This document shows positions 18,554 to 30,500 of a stretch of 64,000 nt of DNA, in pieces. The notes beneath the pieces were generated by a model. It saw only the letters and a program-made list of their open reading frames with translations. It was not told the DNA's origin and ran no database searches. Within the stretch, counting starts at the first letter, position 1, and each line of letters begins with the position of its first letter. The stretch spans positions 1 to 64,000 of the forward strand of contig CAZDXB010000005.1 in the NCBI GenBank assembly GCA_964509335.1. The letters are read 5' to 3'. Position numbers and translations under genes: made by a program. The stretch comes from CAZDXB01 sp964509335 (GTDB lineage: Bacteria; Bacteroidota; Ignavibacteria; Kapaibacteriales; UBA2268).

Positions 18554-21500
18554 CTTATAATCCGTTTGCCTATGTAATACATAAACTCTATAAGGTGTTA
18601 AACTGTATTCGCCGTCGGCGCTATATATTTTCACATAGTAATCGCCATTCGGCAAATTGTTTAGTACTAACACTTCGTCTTCGGTACCGCTTATCTTCGA
18701 CCTTCTTAGCAATCTTCCATCCGAGCGATATAACTCTATTGTATAGTTCTCTGGCAATCCCGTTAAATTCACTCTGATGTTGTTGTAATTGTTCTCAAAA
18801 TCGGGTCTAAAGCTAAACCAGTCAACGTCGCTCGCTGAACTAATTAAGCCCGAATACGAAGTCCCGTCCGAATCTATGAACTTCGCGTCCGTTTGCACGT
18901 CGTTTGACTCATAAGAATCGGCTATTCTACTATTCGGATTGTTTGTAGCGTCGGATGTGTTGTAATTCACAGTCGTGTTATCTGTAGTAGTGTTGTCTCC
19001 GGACCCTGTGTTATACTCAAACGCTTTAAAGTAATACGTCTGACCATATTGCAAGGAAGTTACGTTCACGGTATTGCCCGTGCCGGTGTAAAGAACGTAT
19101 CCTTGACCTATGGAAGTTCCGGAACCGTATGCCGCGTCAGCGTTGGTAAACGTCGCCGATTGATCGCTCGGAGTCTCGCTAGTCGATATTGCCGAACCGG
19201 CTTTGCCGATTAATACGACTTCATCTCCGTCTCCTCGCACCCAATTAACAGTAACTTGAGTGTTTGTTCCTAACGACATATCGCTGAACGAAATCTCGTT
19301 TGCTTGAATCGCGGGTTCCGGAGCTAAAGTGTACCTACTGCCAGATGCGTATTGCGATACAAAGTAATTCTCTTTAGCGGAGCTGCCGTTAAACTCATAG
19401 ACTCTCGCGTAATACTGTGTATTTGGCACCAAGCCGGTTACGGTTACAGTATTGCCGTCTTCCTTGTAAACTACGTAACCTACGCTCGAACCGCTACCAA
19501 TAGCTGAACCGGAACCATACACAGTACTGGCTGTATAGGTGTTAGTGTCGGTCGGAGTAGTAGTCGGGTCGGCTGTTCCAACAACGACGAGCGAATAATC
19601 TCCGCCGCCGGAACTTGGCTTAGTCCAAGTCAATTGCATCGAATTAGCGGTTACGTTCGAGAACGTTAAACCGGTCGATTTCGATGTCGGTTCGCTGTTC
19701 TTAGTCGTGAAATTAGCTTGGTCTTCGTAGGTATTCGTCGTTCCGTCCGAAGCTTCATCCCAAGTAAGATAGTTAGCTCCATAACCAGAACCGTTATATT
19801 TATAAACTTTAACGTAATAAGTAGTCTCGCCGGATAGACCGGTTAAATTAACCGAGCTTCCAGTTCCTTTATAAACTACTACGCTTCCAGTTCCCGTTGT
19901 TCCGTTTGTCGAAGCGGGACTTGAAAAGTCCGCCGAAGCGTTGTAATCTATACCGTCTTCGGGATTAGCAGGCATACTTCCGGCTTTAACCACTACCAAA
20001 GCGTCGTCGCTGCCGGCGTTCGTCCAATTTACGGTGGCAGTAGAAGCTTCGATATCCGCAACAGAAACGCCGTCAAAGAATGTAGTCGGCTCTGAATAAT
20101 AAACCGTTATATCGCTCAAAGTGTCTGCCGTCAAGCTCATTCCGGCTGTAGTAGCCGCTTTTAAACTAAATTCGCTTGATGTGCTTTCCGTCGTAAACTG
20201 CAAGTTCTCAACCTTTCCGGTACTGTTGTTTACCGATAAACTTATAGTGTTGTTAGCGTTCAATGTCGTTCCGCCTAAAGGCGTCAAAGTTATCGTAGTC
20301 GCTTGGTCAACCTTCTGCGGATAACCATTGGCGTCAACGGCTTTAACTTGCACCACAATGTTTTCGTCCGCGATTATTTCGTTTTCGCCTTTAGCTTTAT
20401 CGTCGTCGGAATTCAAAGCGTCCATTGAAAACGCGGTAAACTCTAATTTCGTAGGCGAGCCGGGTATTGGGGCGCTCTTGACAGTCAACGAATTGCCTTC
20501 GTAAGGACCGCCTTCAGGAACGGTAGCCGGACTCGTTAAACTTACGTCCGAATAAGAGTTAATCTTGCATTTTATTGTTCCATTCGCGTTGGCGTCCGAC
20601 TTTACGTCCACTATTACAATATATTCAGTGGTTTCGCCGGCAGTTAAAGACTCGCCTAAACCGCTAAACGTCAATATTCCGGTGCTTTCGTCTATATTCG
20701 CTATAGAAGATAAAGCGCCCTCTCCATTATCTTTTATACCGTTCTTATTAGCGTCGTTATATAATTCAAAATTCTCAAAATCGTCATACTCGGCGCCGTC
20801 GCCTACGGTTACTTTGACGTTAACCGAATTGAAAGTTATCGATTCCGCGCCTTCGGGAGTGTCGAGAGAGAATCCGTAAATAGTCTGGTCGTTCGCGTTC
20901 TTCTCCAGCGGTCCCGACGACGGTGAGTTCGCCGAACTTAACGCTATGTCTAAAGCTCCAAACGAATAAGTCGGACCTGTTATCGTTTGATTCATCTTAT
21001 AGATATTATTCATAGTCATATCGTCTTGGTCGAATTCGGCGTAAATAGACGGCGTCGATGAATTAACCGTCGAATTTACGTCAGCCACTATGAAATAATA
21101 TTCTGTTTGACCGGCTGTAAAGCTTTGCGCCAAACTTGAGAACTGAACTGTGCTTTCGGATAATGAACCGGTAGCTTCAGCCGTACCATAAGCGTAATCA
21201 GATAAATCGCTGTTGTTATCTTTATATATTTCAAAATCAGAAAATATTCCCGAAGGAGTCCTATTGAAGTCTAAGTTCAGAGCGGTAAATTTATCTTCCG
21301 CAGAGCTAACGTCCGAGGTCGCCGTCAAGCTGAATCCAAGAATAGTTTTATTCGTTGAATTAGCCGCCAGCGGCGATTCGTCAACTAAGTTATCGTTGTG
21401 TATATTCTCTGTCGGGAAATACGCTATTTTTAGGAACTTAGGAGCTACCATATAATAGCCGGTATTTCTATTTATCGACGATAATGTTACTTTGTTCGTT

Positions 21501-24028
21501 GAAGCTGTTACGCTTCCAGATGTATGCCACCATTTCGTCGTTGTGCTAGATGCCGAACTTGTATACTCGCTCGCGTCGGCTATTTGAGATATATAAGCGG
21601 TGAGATACTCTTCGGTATTGCCGTTTAACTCGGACTCGTCGTAACCGAAGGTTGCCGATGTAGTACTCGTCAAATCAGTTCCCGTAACATAGAAATATCT
21701 CTCAATACTTGACAACCCGTCTATTGTCCTCGGTCTATGATACCTCTTAACTTGAATGCTCGTTCCGGCGTCTAATCCGCCAAATCCAAGACCTGACGCG
21801 TTAATGTCGGAGTAACCGACTTGCTCGCTAGTAGCCGGCGTGGCAATATATCCAGCCGAACCGGCTTTCGAACTAAGTACCGTATTGCCCGTTGATTCGG
21901 CGAGAGCGCATCCAGTATGGCTGAACTGAATGAAATAATCGCCGTTTAGGTCAATATCGCCGTTGGTGAGGGTCAAAGTCGCTGAAGATTCGGCAAATGT
22001 CGCCGAAGCTCCCATATATAAATCGCCCTCCATAACCAAACCGTTTGAATTGTCCAGCTCAACGTCGTCCAAATGACAACTTCCATTATTCTTGAACCTT
22101 TGTTCGCCGGTTCCATTGAACAAAACGTCGCCGTCTATGCCGTCGTTGCCGGTAAAGCTGGCGGTCGCTCCGCTAGCGACAATGAAATCGCCTTTTACCT
22201 TTAAGTTATTAGCGTTGTCGTCATCGTCAGCCGTGCCGGTAAATTTCAAACTATAAAACTGATGAGCGTCTTTCGTCGTTGTCGCGAAAGGATCGCCCGT
22301 AATCGAGAAAGTAACGATTCCGTCGCTCGCGTTAAACGCTCCTGACGAAGCGCTGCTTCCAAGATATATTTGATTTCCTACCGTGAAATCCGAACTAGTG
22401 TTTAAGACCTTGCCTGAGTTATCTTCGACTTTTACGTCATAGAACTTACAAGTTCCTTCGTTTGTAAGAGTCATAGGCGTATTCCCGCCAAGCGTTACGG
22501 TCGCGCTGTTGGTGTTGGCGTCAAATTCGCTATTTCCTTTTATAGTTAAATCGCCCCAAATTGTAACCGTTGAACTAGAAGCTAAAACAACCTTTGTGTT
22601 GTTCGCGTTATCTCTTAAAGTTAAGTCGTTAAACATTAACCCGTCCGGGCTATTGTTTAGATTTTCAATCTTTTTATCTCCCGTTTGTCCGGTAGTATCA
22701 ACAAAAACGACCGTCGAGGGAGCCGTAAATGACGCGCTCGAATTACTATAATTTCGAAAATCTCCAGTCAACATTAAATCCGTATTCGAATAAAAAGTGT
22801 TATTAGAAGAATTATAGATTCTAACGTCGTTTAATTGCATAATTCCGTTGCTTGAAACCGACGTTCCTACGTTCGCCGAGGCGGTCGTTTCAAGGAAAGT
22901 CATAGTTCCAGAAGTCTGAACGAACGAACCGGTTCCCTCAACTGTCAAATTATTGCCTCCAGTCGAAAAACCGTTTATCGTCGCGCTCGAAGCGGTAGTT
23001 ATGTGTGAGCCGTCGGTTACAGTCAAATCAAAGAAACTGATGTTTGAGTTGCCCGATAAAGACTTAGGCGAATTCTTCGAGCCGTTGTTGTCAAATTTAA
23101 GGTTGCCGGCAGTCGCTAAGTATGCGCCGCCGCCGCCTTTATCGAAATTCCCCGTTACGGTGTAACCCGTACTGGGCGAGAATGTTCCCGAATTGCCTGA
23201 AGTATTAAAATAAACGTTGGCAAATTCACAATCGGCGGGAGCGTCGCTTACTACTTTAGGCGAAACATATACGTTCCCCCCAGCGTCGTCGTTTATCGTT
23301 ATAGTTCCCGACGATGCAGAAAATTTAGCGCCGTTCTCTAAATGAAAGTAACCTTCGTCAATTGTGAAATCAGACGAAGTCGTTACGTTCGAAGCCGTAG
23401 AAGCCAGCTTTAAACTATAAAGCGTCAACGTTCCCAAATCTGGAACGTCGATTGAACTATTCGCTCCGGTTATCGTGCAAGTGCCGCTAGACTGCGTAAG
23501 AGTCGTATTGTCGTTTAGAGTTAAATCTCCGCCCAACTTAAAACTCTTGTCAATCGTCGCCGCCGAACCTTGCGGCAAGGTAAAATCGTTGAATTCGATG
23601 TTGTCTTTCCCAACGCAAGTTATCGCTTTCGAACTTGAATTGTCCATAATTATATTCATTCTGCCGTCGCTGTTGCTACCTACGATATTTGCCGTGTTGT
23701 CGCTTCCGTAGGTATATATCTTTTCTTTAACGGTCAAAGCGTATGTTCCGGATGTAGCGGGCTTTAAGGTTCCCGTTACTTCCAACCTATAAACGCTTTG
23801 GTCGCCGTTTAGGTACGCCGTTTGACCAGTTGGAATATCAACATAGTCCGTTTCCGTTGGGACGCTGCCTCCGGTCCAGTTCGCGGAGTTTGACCAGTTG
23901 CCGCTAGTGCCTGTGGCGGCCGAAAACGTAATAGTCGAAGACTGCCCCCAAGCCTGAGAGCCGCCTATCAAAGCTAAGACTATTGCGAGTAGAAAACTCA
24001 GATTAATTAAACGTTTTGTCTTTTTCAT
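18539..24028 (-). CDS. Giant secreted protein B with beta-rich repeats, FN3 and PPC domains
   Basis: The 1829-residue protein has a clear signal peptide (MKKTKRLINLSFLLAIVLALIGGSQAWGQ). Residues about 40-770 are serine/asparagine-rich beta repeats, starting with a segment resembling a G8-type or autotransporter-like region (NWSNSANWTGGSVP). Two longer repeats follow around 870-1250, each with an LGFSL or YGFSL motif. Three fibronectin-III-like domains lie at about 1316-1676, each ending in a TYYVKVYKYNGSG-type strand. A pre-peptidase C-terminal (PPC) domain closes it at about 1700-1816 (YESNDVQTDAKFID and DVDWFSF). Unlike both flanking giants, I see no T9SS sorting tail; the protein ends YKADTQ. 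It is probably extracellular, and its retention mechanism is unclear. Upstream lies a frameshifted small open frame. Confidence 0.87.
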   Translation of the reverse strand: MKKTKRLINLSFLLAIVLALIGGSQAWGQSSTITFSAATGTSGNWSNSANWTGGSVPTETDYVDIPTGQTAYLNGDQSVYRLEVTGTLKPATSGTYALTVKEKIYTYGSDNTANIVGSNSDGRMNIIMDNSSSKAITCVGKDNIEFNDFTLPQGSAATIDKSFKLGGDLTLNDNTTLTQSSGTCTITGANSSIDVPDLGTLTLYSLKLASTASNVTTSSDFTIDEGYFHLENGAKFSASSGTITINDDAGGNVYVSPKVVSDAPADCEFANVYFNTSGNSGTFSPSTGYTVTGNFDKGGGGAYLATAGNLKFDNNGSKNSPKSLSGNSNISFFDLTVTDGSHITTASSATINGFSTGGNNLTVEGTGSFVQTSGTMTFLETTASANVGTSVSSNGIMQLNDVRIYNSSNNTFYSNTDLMLTGDFRNYSNSSASFTAPSTVVFVDTTGQTGDKKIENLNNSPDGLMFNDLTLRDNANNTKVVLASSSTVTIWGDLTIKGNSEFDANTNSATVTLGGNTPMTLTNEGTCKFYDVKVEDNSGKVLNTSSDFTVGNQIYLGSSASSGAFNASDGIVTFSITGDPFATTTKDAHQFYSLKFTGTADDDDNANNLKVKGDFIVASGATASFTGNDGIDGDVLFNGTGEQRFKNNGSCHLDDVELDNSNGLVMEGDLYMGASATFAESSATLTLTNGDIDLNGDYFIQFSHTGCALAESTGNTVLSSKAGSAGYIATPATSEQVGYSDINASGLGFGGLDAGTSIQVKRYHRPRTIDGLSSIERYFYVTGTDLTSTTSATFGYDESELNGNTEEYLTAYISQIADASEYTSSASSTTTKWWHTSGSVTASTNKVTLSSINRNTGYYMVAPKFLKIAYFPTENIHNDNLVDESPLAANSTNKTILGFSLTATSDVSSAEDKFTALNLDFNRTPSGIFSDFEIYKDNNSDLSDYAYGTAEATGSLSESTVQFSSLAQSFTAGQTEYYFIVADVNSTVNSSTPSIYAEFDQDDMTMNNIYKMNQTITGPTYSFGALDIALSSANSPSSGPLEKNANDQTIYGFSLDTPEGAESITFNSVNVKVTVGDGAEYDDFENFELYNDANKNGIKDNGEGALSSIANIDESTGILTFSGLGESLTAGETTEYIVIVDVKSDANANGTIKCKINSYSDVSLTSPATVPEGGPYEGNSLTVKSAPIPGSPTKLEFTAFSMDALNSDDDKAKGENEIIADENIVVQVKAVDANGYPQKVDQATTITLTPLGGTTLNANNTISLSVNNSTGKVENLQFTTESTSSEFSLKAATTAGMSLTADTLSDITVYYSEPTTFFDGVSVADIEASTATVNWTNAGSDDALVVVKAGSMPANPEDGIDYNASADFSSPASTNGTTGTGSVVVYKGTGSSVNLTGLSGETTYYVKVYKYNGSGYGANYLTWDEASDGTTNTYEDQANFTTKNSEPTSKSTGLTFSNVTANSMQLTWTKPSSGGGDYSLVVVGTADPTTTPTDTNTYTASTVYGSGSAIGSGSSVGYVVYKEDGNTVTVTGLVPNTQYYARVYEFNGSSAKENYFVSQYASGSRYTLAPEPAIQANEISFSDMSLGTNTQVTVNWVRGDGDEVVLIGKAGSAISTSETPSDQSATFTNADAAYGSGTSIGQGYVLYTGTGNTVNVTSLQYGQTYYFKAFEYNTGSGDNTTTDNTTVNYNTSDATNNPNSRIADSYESNDVQTDAKFIDSDGTSYSGLISSASDVDWFSFRPDFENNYNNIRVNLTGLPENYTIELYRSDGRLLRRSKISGTEDEVLVLNNLPNGDYYVKIYSADGEYSLTPYRVYVLHRQTDYKADTQ

Positions 24029-24058
24029 GACTCATTCCTAATATTTGATAAATAATAT

Positions 24059-24182
24059 TTAACTTACTTTCTCTCTTTGAAAATTTTTCGCATAAGCTAT
24101 ATAATATAAGCTATCGCCGCGATCGGTTAGAACCCTAATTTTACCCCGGCGACCGGATGTCTGGTAGTTTTAATTCTTTCAT
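24059..24182 (-). pseudogene. Small open frame with strong ribosome binding site, needing a +1 shift
   Basis: An ATG at 24182, preceded by TTAGGGAGGATTCT, opens a 13-residue frame, MKELKLPDIRSPG, ending in TAA at 24141. Directly at this stop the sequence is CCG-GGG-TAA. Skipping one G continues into a frame reading KIRVLTDRGDSLYYI and on to a TAA at 24059, giving about 40 residues in total. The continuation has balanced, protein-like composition. Two explanations are possible: a one-base insertion in the G4 run that broke a small gene, or programmed +1 frameshifting at GGG-UAA. The 13-residue peptide may also act as a leader for the giant gene that starts 31 bp further on. I do not recognise a family. 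Confidence 0.4.
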
Positions 24183-24580
24183 AGAATCCTCCCTAATTGG
24201 TTAAACAATGCCCACTTCCTGTGGTAGTATATCTATTAGATTTCCTTCTTTTTCCAATGAACGTCTGAAATTCGTTATCGAAGTTTATCGGCTTCATTTT
24301 TTTAAACTTTAGCGCTAACTGAAAAAAAGTTAACCGCTTTTAATAAATAAAGTCCAAAAGCCGCTCTGTTTAAATTCCTAAAAAAACTTAAACCTCCGAC
24401 GACAAATTCAAAATAATTTTTAAAAAACTAGGGATGAACAAATAGGAAAGCTCTTTCCGATTTCGCTTCGGAAACGCTCTTTTTTGGCAAGATAACTTTG
24501 CATCCTCGCCTCTAAGGAAAGTTTTAAGACTTCCTTGTCTAAAAAGAAGCATAGCCGCCTCCTTTGTCAATCCCTTGATT
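24183..24580. other. Gap between giant genes C and B
   Basis: Apart from the small open frame at 24059-24182, I see no supported gene here. An open frame at 24388-24630 overlaps the end of the giant gene and has no coding features. On the minus strand a small CCAC-loop-GTGG hairpin lies about 45 bp before the small open frame and could belong to a leader structure. Confidence 0.4.
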
Positions 24581-27500
24581 TTATTTAATAAAACTAATCT
24601 TCCTGATAATCTTATAATTCTCAGATTCAATCTTTACGTAGTAAATCCCTTCCGGAAATTCATTCAAGTCTAATTCAATTATGTTATAACCTTTATTATA
24701 TATAACGGGTCCGATATTATTTAAAGTTTCTCCCAATGAATTTACTACGTCTATCCTAATTAGCTTTCTTTCGCGCGTTTCGAAATACAACTTCGCTATT
24801 CCAGAGCAGGGATTCGGATAAAACTCGCCGAAAGAATCGTCGATTTTCGAATACTCGACGTCCGTAGAGCTTACTATTCTAAAAACGTCAGATTTTCCGA
24901 AGCTCATATCGCTATCGCCGTTCCAAATAGCTCTAAGCAAGCAATTGTCGGAAACCGCGGCGTTGTCAACCCTCCAATCGTACTCGCCGTCCAATGCGAA
25001 TACGCTATCCTCGATTGTCCTCCAGCTCGCGCCGCCATTCTCGCTCACTTGCATATCAAACCGCGCTACTCCCCGATAATTCCATTTCAATTTCTCTACC
25101 GAACCTAACCAAAGACTGTCGCCCCTTCTCGGTTTGATGAAATCTATATATCCTCTCAATATCTTAAACTCGCCGCTTCTGGCAATCTCGCTTCCGCTTT
25201 CCATATCGACCAATCTAACAATGGCGCTCTTTGTCGTTACGGAAGGAATATCCCACAACATAAATCCGTCCGAAGCGCTTACGTTAGAATCCAAAACGAA
25301 CCAACTCGCTCCGCCGTCGCCGGTAAATTCGATTTTCAATCTTTCGTATCCGACAGTCTCCCAAATAATCGAATCACGCTCTCCGGCTTTATACAGCGGG
25401 TCGTAAGCGGAAGGCTTTATAATAGAAGCGCGGCTTCGTAAAATCGCAAACTCGTCGTCGCTCCTGTCCAATTCCTTCATAGTTTGCGCGTCTAAAATTC
25501 TTATCAAGTAATCGCTACCGTAAGAGTTTGGCGTAGTCCAAGAGCAAACGCCGTCCTTTACGTTTACCGTATCGCCGATAAAAGTCCAATTATAACCGCC
25601 GTTGTTAGAATACTGTATGAAAGCTGGAGCCGTCCCGTCGGTCTGCCATCTTATTTGTATTTCCTTATTTGCCGAAAAACCTTCGCCGCCATTCGGATAA
25701 GCTACTTCGGCGTCATATAAAATCAACGGCTCGATGTCCTCGAATATGCCTTCTTCGGTAACGTTCACCGAATCGGTCGTATGAACGGAAGTTATTTCGT
25801 GCCATTTCAATACAACCGCGTTCTTCTTCGATTCCAACGCAAAACGTAGAGTTCCCAAATAAGTCTCCGCTCTCGGAACGTTTATCCCCGGCTTGTTCGA
25901 ACGGGCGTCGTAATCTACTTCTATCGTCCTCAAATTAGGTATGGGTATCGTCGCCCCCGAACTTGGCGCGCTCTTCAATTCCGCGTAGCCGCTCGCCGTA
26001 TCGTTGCGAAAAACGACGCTGTCTTTGCCCGTTAAATCGATAAACTCCATTACCGTAGGATTATAATCAACGCCAAAAGTCGCGTTAGCTAATCCAAAAT
26101 CGACCCCTACGTTCTTTATATAAAGCGATAAATGAACGGTGTCTCGTCTAATCAAGGGTTCCGCGGTTACCACGTATTTAATTCCGCCCGCTAACGTATT
26201 TTCTTTCTTATTAACAATCTTTTTAGAATTTGCGAACTCATAATTCCGCTCGTCTTTTCCGCCGCCGACAATCAAATCTTCCGTTTCCTCTTGAGCTTGA
26301 GGAAAATCAACGTCGTGAATAGAAGATATTTTGCCAAAATTCCTATCGACAATAGTTCTATCGTCGGCGTTAACGTAGCCGTCGCCCGTTACGTCCGAGC
26401 GAACTAATCCCGAACCGGCGTCTAATCTAACGCGCACTCTATCGGCGGCGTTGATTTGGTTGTCCTGATTTACGTCGCCGCCAACCATAGCCGGCATAGC
26501 GTAACTCGAACCGCCCGCCGCGCCGCCGCTATAAATCAAGCCCGTAGTCGAGTATTGTTCTTTTGTCGAAGTTGAGTAAGCGTCGCCGTAAGCCGTATAA
26601 GCCCCGTATTCCCAAGGATTGTCGTCGGGTTTCAGCAAAACGTTCTCGTCTTCGCCGTTCCAAGAGGTAAAGTCCCAACCGGATTCAATTTCCCAAGTAG
26701 AAATAACGTCCCCTTCGTAAACGAACGGAGCGGCGAAACGGGACATAATCGGCAAATGATTAATATGGTCAACCACCACCCAATAATCGTCGTCGGTTAA
26801 ATCGGTAAAAACAAAGTTTACGTTCGCGAATCTATTGTTTCCGTTTTTTAAATTTGCCGGATCTTTTCCGTCGTATCCGTAAATCGATTCCGCCGAATCG
26901 ACCAAAACTCCCAAGGAACCCTTATTATCGGTGTAAAGCTTAATCTTTAATCCGCCGGTCGAATAAGTCGAACCCAAATCTCTCAGATTCCTGCCGGAAA
27001 CAGCTCCGTCGTGCCTGCCTTCAAGTAAAGTTCTTATCGTAAAATTAGTTTCGGGCGTAATAGTAAAAATCGGTCCTTCAACCGTAATTGTATCGGTTTC
27101 CCCGTTAATAATATAATCGCCGGTCAATCTCAAACGAGCGTTAACGAGAGCGGCTGAAATAGGTCCTTGGTCCCTAAAAGTTCCGTCGTTATCTAAATCG
27201 GGGTCGGCAACGGAAAAATCCACTTGCGCGGCTATATAAACTTCCTCGCCTTCGCCTTCAAATTTATAAGATTCCGTCTCAGGGAAAGAAATCGACTGCT
27301 CTTGCGTTCCGTCCCAATATTTACCGCCGAGATACTGATAAGGCTGCACTAAATTACCTCCGCCCCCTCTGATGGAAAATTCAAGCGACGGAGCGACGTT
27401 TTGTTTGCCCGCTGTGAAACCCGTTCCGTTATAATCAAACCCAACCCAGCGAACTTTCACGTCGGTATCGGTATTAGCTACTTTTTGTTTGAACGCGGGC

Positions 27501-30500
27501 TCCGCTATTTTAAAATAAGGTTTTGTCGGAGTAAAACTGACTTCGCCGTTGTAAAATCTTATTATAGTAAGCGGATTAGTTTTCGAACCAATAGCTCTTG
27601 AATATCCATTCTCAATAAAAGCCCCGCCGTTAAATGAAAACGAGGAAAACAAAGAGCTTCTGTAATCCAAACCCAAATCGCCGGCTCTCGCCGTTAAAGC
27701 GCCTTGAATAAATTCCGTCGTTTCGGTTGGTTCGGCGCCGGTAGCGGTCGTATTGTTAGGAGAGCCTTTCCAAAACCTTATTTCTCGAATTTCTCCTATA
27801 AAGCCCGTTCCAGCTTCGCCAGCGACGGCTTGGTGCCCGATATAAGTTGGATATCGATTTAAAGCGTCAACTGTCAAATCATTTCCCAACTGCCCTGTTA
27901 CAGTTTCGCCTCTTTGCGCTTCGCCGTCGATGAAAAATCTTACTTCGGACGCCCCCGAACCGTCGTCTAATACTAAATACACTCCTATATGCGCCCAAGG
28001 AGTGTCTATCGCGACCGAATTCGGTCTGACAAGCGCTTTGTCCTCGTCGCTTAACGCGATTCTCTGGACTCCGGCGGCGTCGGTAACCGTAAATTGAAGC
28101 CTGCCAGTCGGCATAAGATTCAACGAATAATGCCCGAGACCGTCGTCTATGCCGTATTTAGATATTATCGGGAAACTCCCCTCTTCTTCGGTCGGAAATC
28201 TATAAGGTCGCGCCCAAGCTTCAATAAAAGATTCGTTGGAGGTAAGATTAAAACCGCTTTCGCCGTCGATAAAAATTATCGCGTTTTCATCTCTTTTTAA
28301 CGCGAAATAGCGAGCTACGTTGAACTCGCCCGACTCGTCGTACAAGTTATCTTGATTCCTCGACTCCGCTCCCCTTATCCTTAATATAGTATTATGAGAA
28401 TACGGATTAATCGTTCGCAAATCGAAACCGGAATCGTCGTTTTCCCAAGGCTCCCAGTATGTTTTCCCGTCTTCGATATCCGGAGCGTTGTCGTCGTCGA
28501 TGTCCTCCGAATCGGGTCTTTTCGCGTAATCCCAACTATCGCCGCCGTCTAAACTATATTCTATTATAACGTCTTTTGAATCGCCGTTCTCAATATCTCC
28601 CAATCCGTAAGATACCCATCGAATTTCAAAAACTTCGCCTTCTTTATTCAAGACGCCCGCGTTTTCTACGGGAGCCGTTAGCGAAATATGCGGCATATCC
28701 GGTCTATAATAAACTTCAGAGTCGGCGTCGTTCTCGTCTGAATAATCGACGACTTGCAAGCCCTTTTGCATATCGGCGTCATTCGCCAAATCGTTCAGCG
28801 AGCCTTCGAAAGAATAATAAAGCTCAAGACTCCGCTTCAAGTCGCCGTAATCTTCGACGTCGGAGGGAGCTACTACGCCGGGAGTCCTTTGCCTTATCTG
28901 CTCTTGCGTTAAAGCCGTCCTCCACACTTGGACTTCTTTTATTCCGGCGGGCAAATAATCCGTTCCGTCGATTCCGTCGTTAGGATTTACGCCTATCCAG
29001 ATTGGATGATTTGTCGTAAGCATTCGCACGTCGGTCGCGCTAACGTTTTTGTAATCGTCAACTATCTCGCCGTTTACGTATAAAACCGCCTCGTTGTTAT
29101 CGACTGTCGCGGCTATATGAACCCAGTTCTTCGAATGCGCGTCGCTCAAAGGAGCGACGGGAGAAGCATTCTGCAACGCGATTACGTCCGACAAAGACGC
29201 TAAATAACCGTTCTCGCCTCTTCCGTCTATCTCCCTAACTCTGAAAGCCGGATACCTGCCGTCTTGCAGATACAAAATCCAAGAACCTTCGTTAGAACCG
29301 TTAATCGGCGAAGCGTCAGGTCCGAGCGACGAAACTATTATCGCCGGTTCCGAACCTTCAGGTTGATACTCGTTTAAATTTATCCAAGCCTCGACCGTTA
29401 ATTGAGTGGCGTTGCTATAACTTTCCTCGGTTTTTAAATACTGAGATTCGCCGTTTAATTGAAGGAAGAATAGCCTACCCAAAACAAATTCGGCGTCGCT
29501 TTCGTCGTTCGTTTGCGAAACTGTTCTTAACGGCAAATCGCTATAGCCGTCGCCGTTCAAAATAGAAACTCTCATTTTAGCCTGTTCGGAGCGCTCGATA
29601 AAATACGGATTCTTTTTCCAAATTACTCTTAGCGGCGAACGATAATTATCGTAAACAATCCTTTCGCCTTCTTGAGTGGCAATAATATAAGAACCGCCCG
29701 AAGCGGGATTAAATATATCGCCGCTTCGATATTGGGCTTGACTTCCCGAATGAGAAGACGCTTTGTTCGTTTCGGCTACGCGCCCGATTTCTTTCCAATT
29801 TTCGCCGGCGTCCAAAGAATAATCAAAGCTGTAAGCCAAATCCTCGTCCAAAGTTGCCGGAAACTGCTGGGGAGCGTCGTAATCCGCAGGACTAACGCTT
29901 CTTTCAAAGTAAATCGGATAGCCGGAGGAAGCGTAATCTCCAGAAAGCGACGCGTAATCCTTATCCAAATCCACAGCTTGGGAGCTATGATTGGGAGATA
30001 ATATTGTTACTCCCACAATATTAAAATCACCCGGGGCGGTAAACGTTACCCGCGGAGTTATTTCGGAGCTGTCGGCGTCGAAAACAACGCACGACCTAAT
30101 CTCTTCGTCGTCGCTCCAAACTATTTCCGTTAAATCGCTTTCCGACGGGTTGTCTATTATATCGAACGCAAGCCTGCCGAGAAAACTCCCTCTGCCTTCC
30201 AAGCTTGGAACTACGCCTCCTTCGCCCAAAGAGTTCAAATTGATTTCAAGAGAATAATAACCTTCTCCGTAATTCTGAGAACCCAGAGCGCCGTAGCCGT
30301 TTTGGTTGCTAAAATTTGAGCTTACGTTAATTATAGGAGAGCTTGCGTCTATATCGCTAGAAATTGAATCCGTAGTCGTTAAATTTTGGTTTTGAGCTGG
30401 AGTCAAATAATCGCTATTATATTCGACGATTAAAGAAGCGTAACCGATTTTGGGAACGTCGGCGGCGTTAGCTTTAGCCCATAATTCAACGGCAATTTGG

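Noticed and set aside
24388..24630. Open frame of 80 codons at the end of giant gene C
   Set aside because: It overlaps the real gene in another frame and has no coding features.
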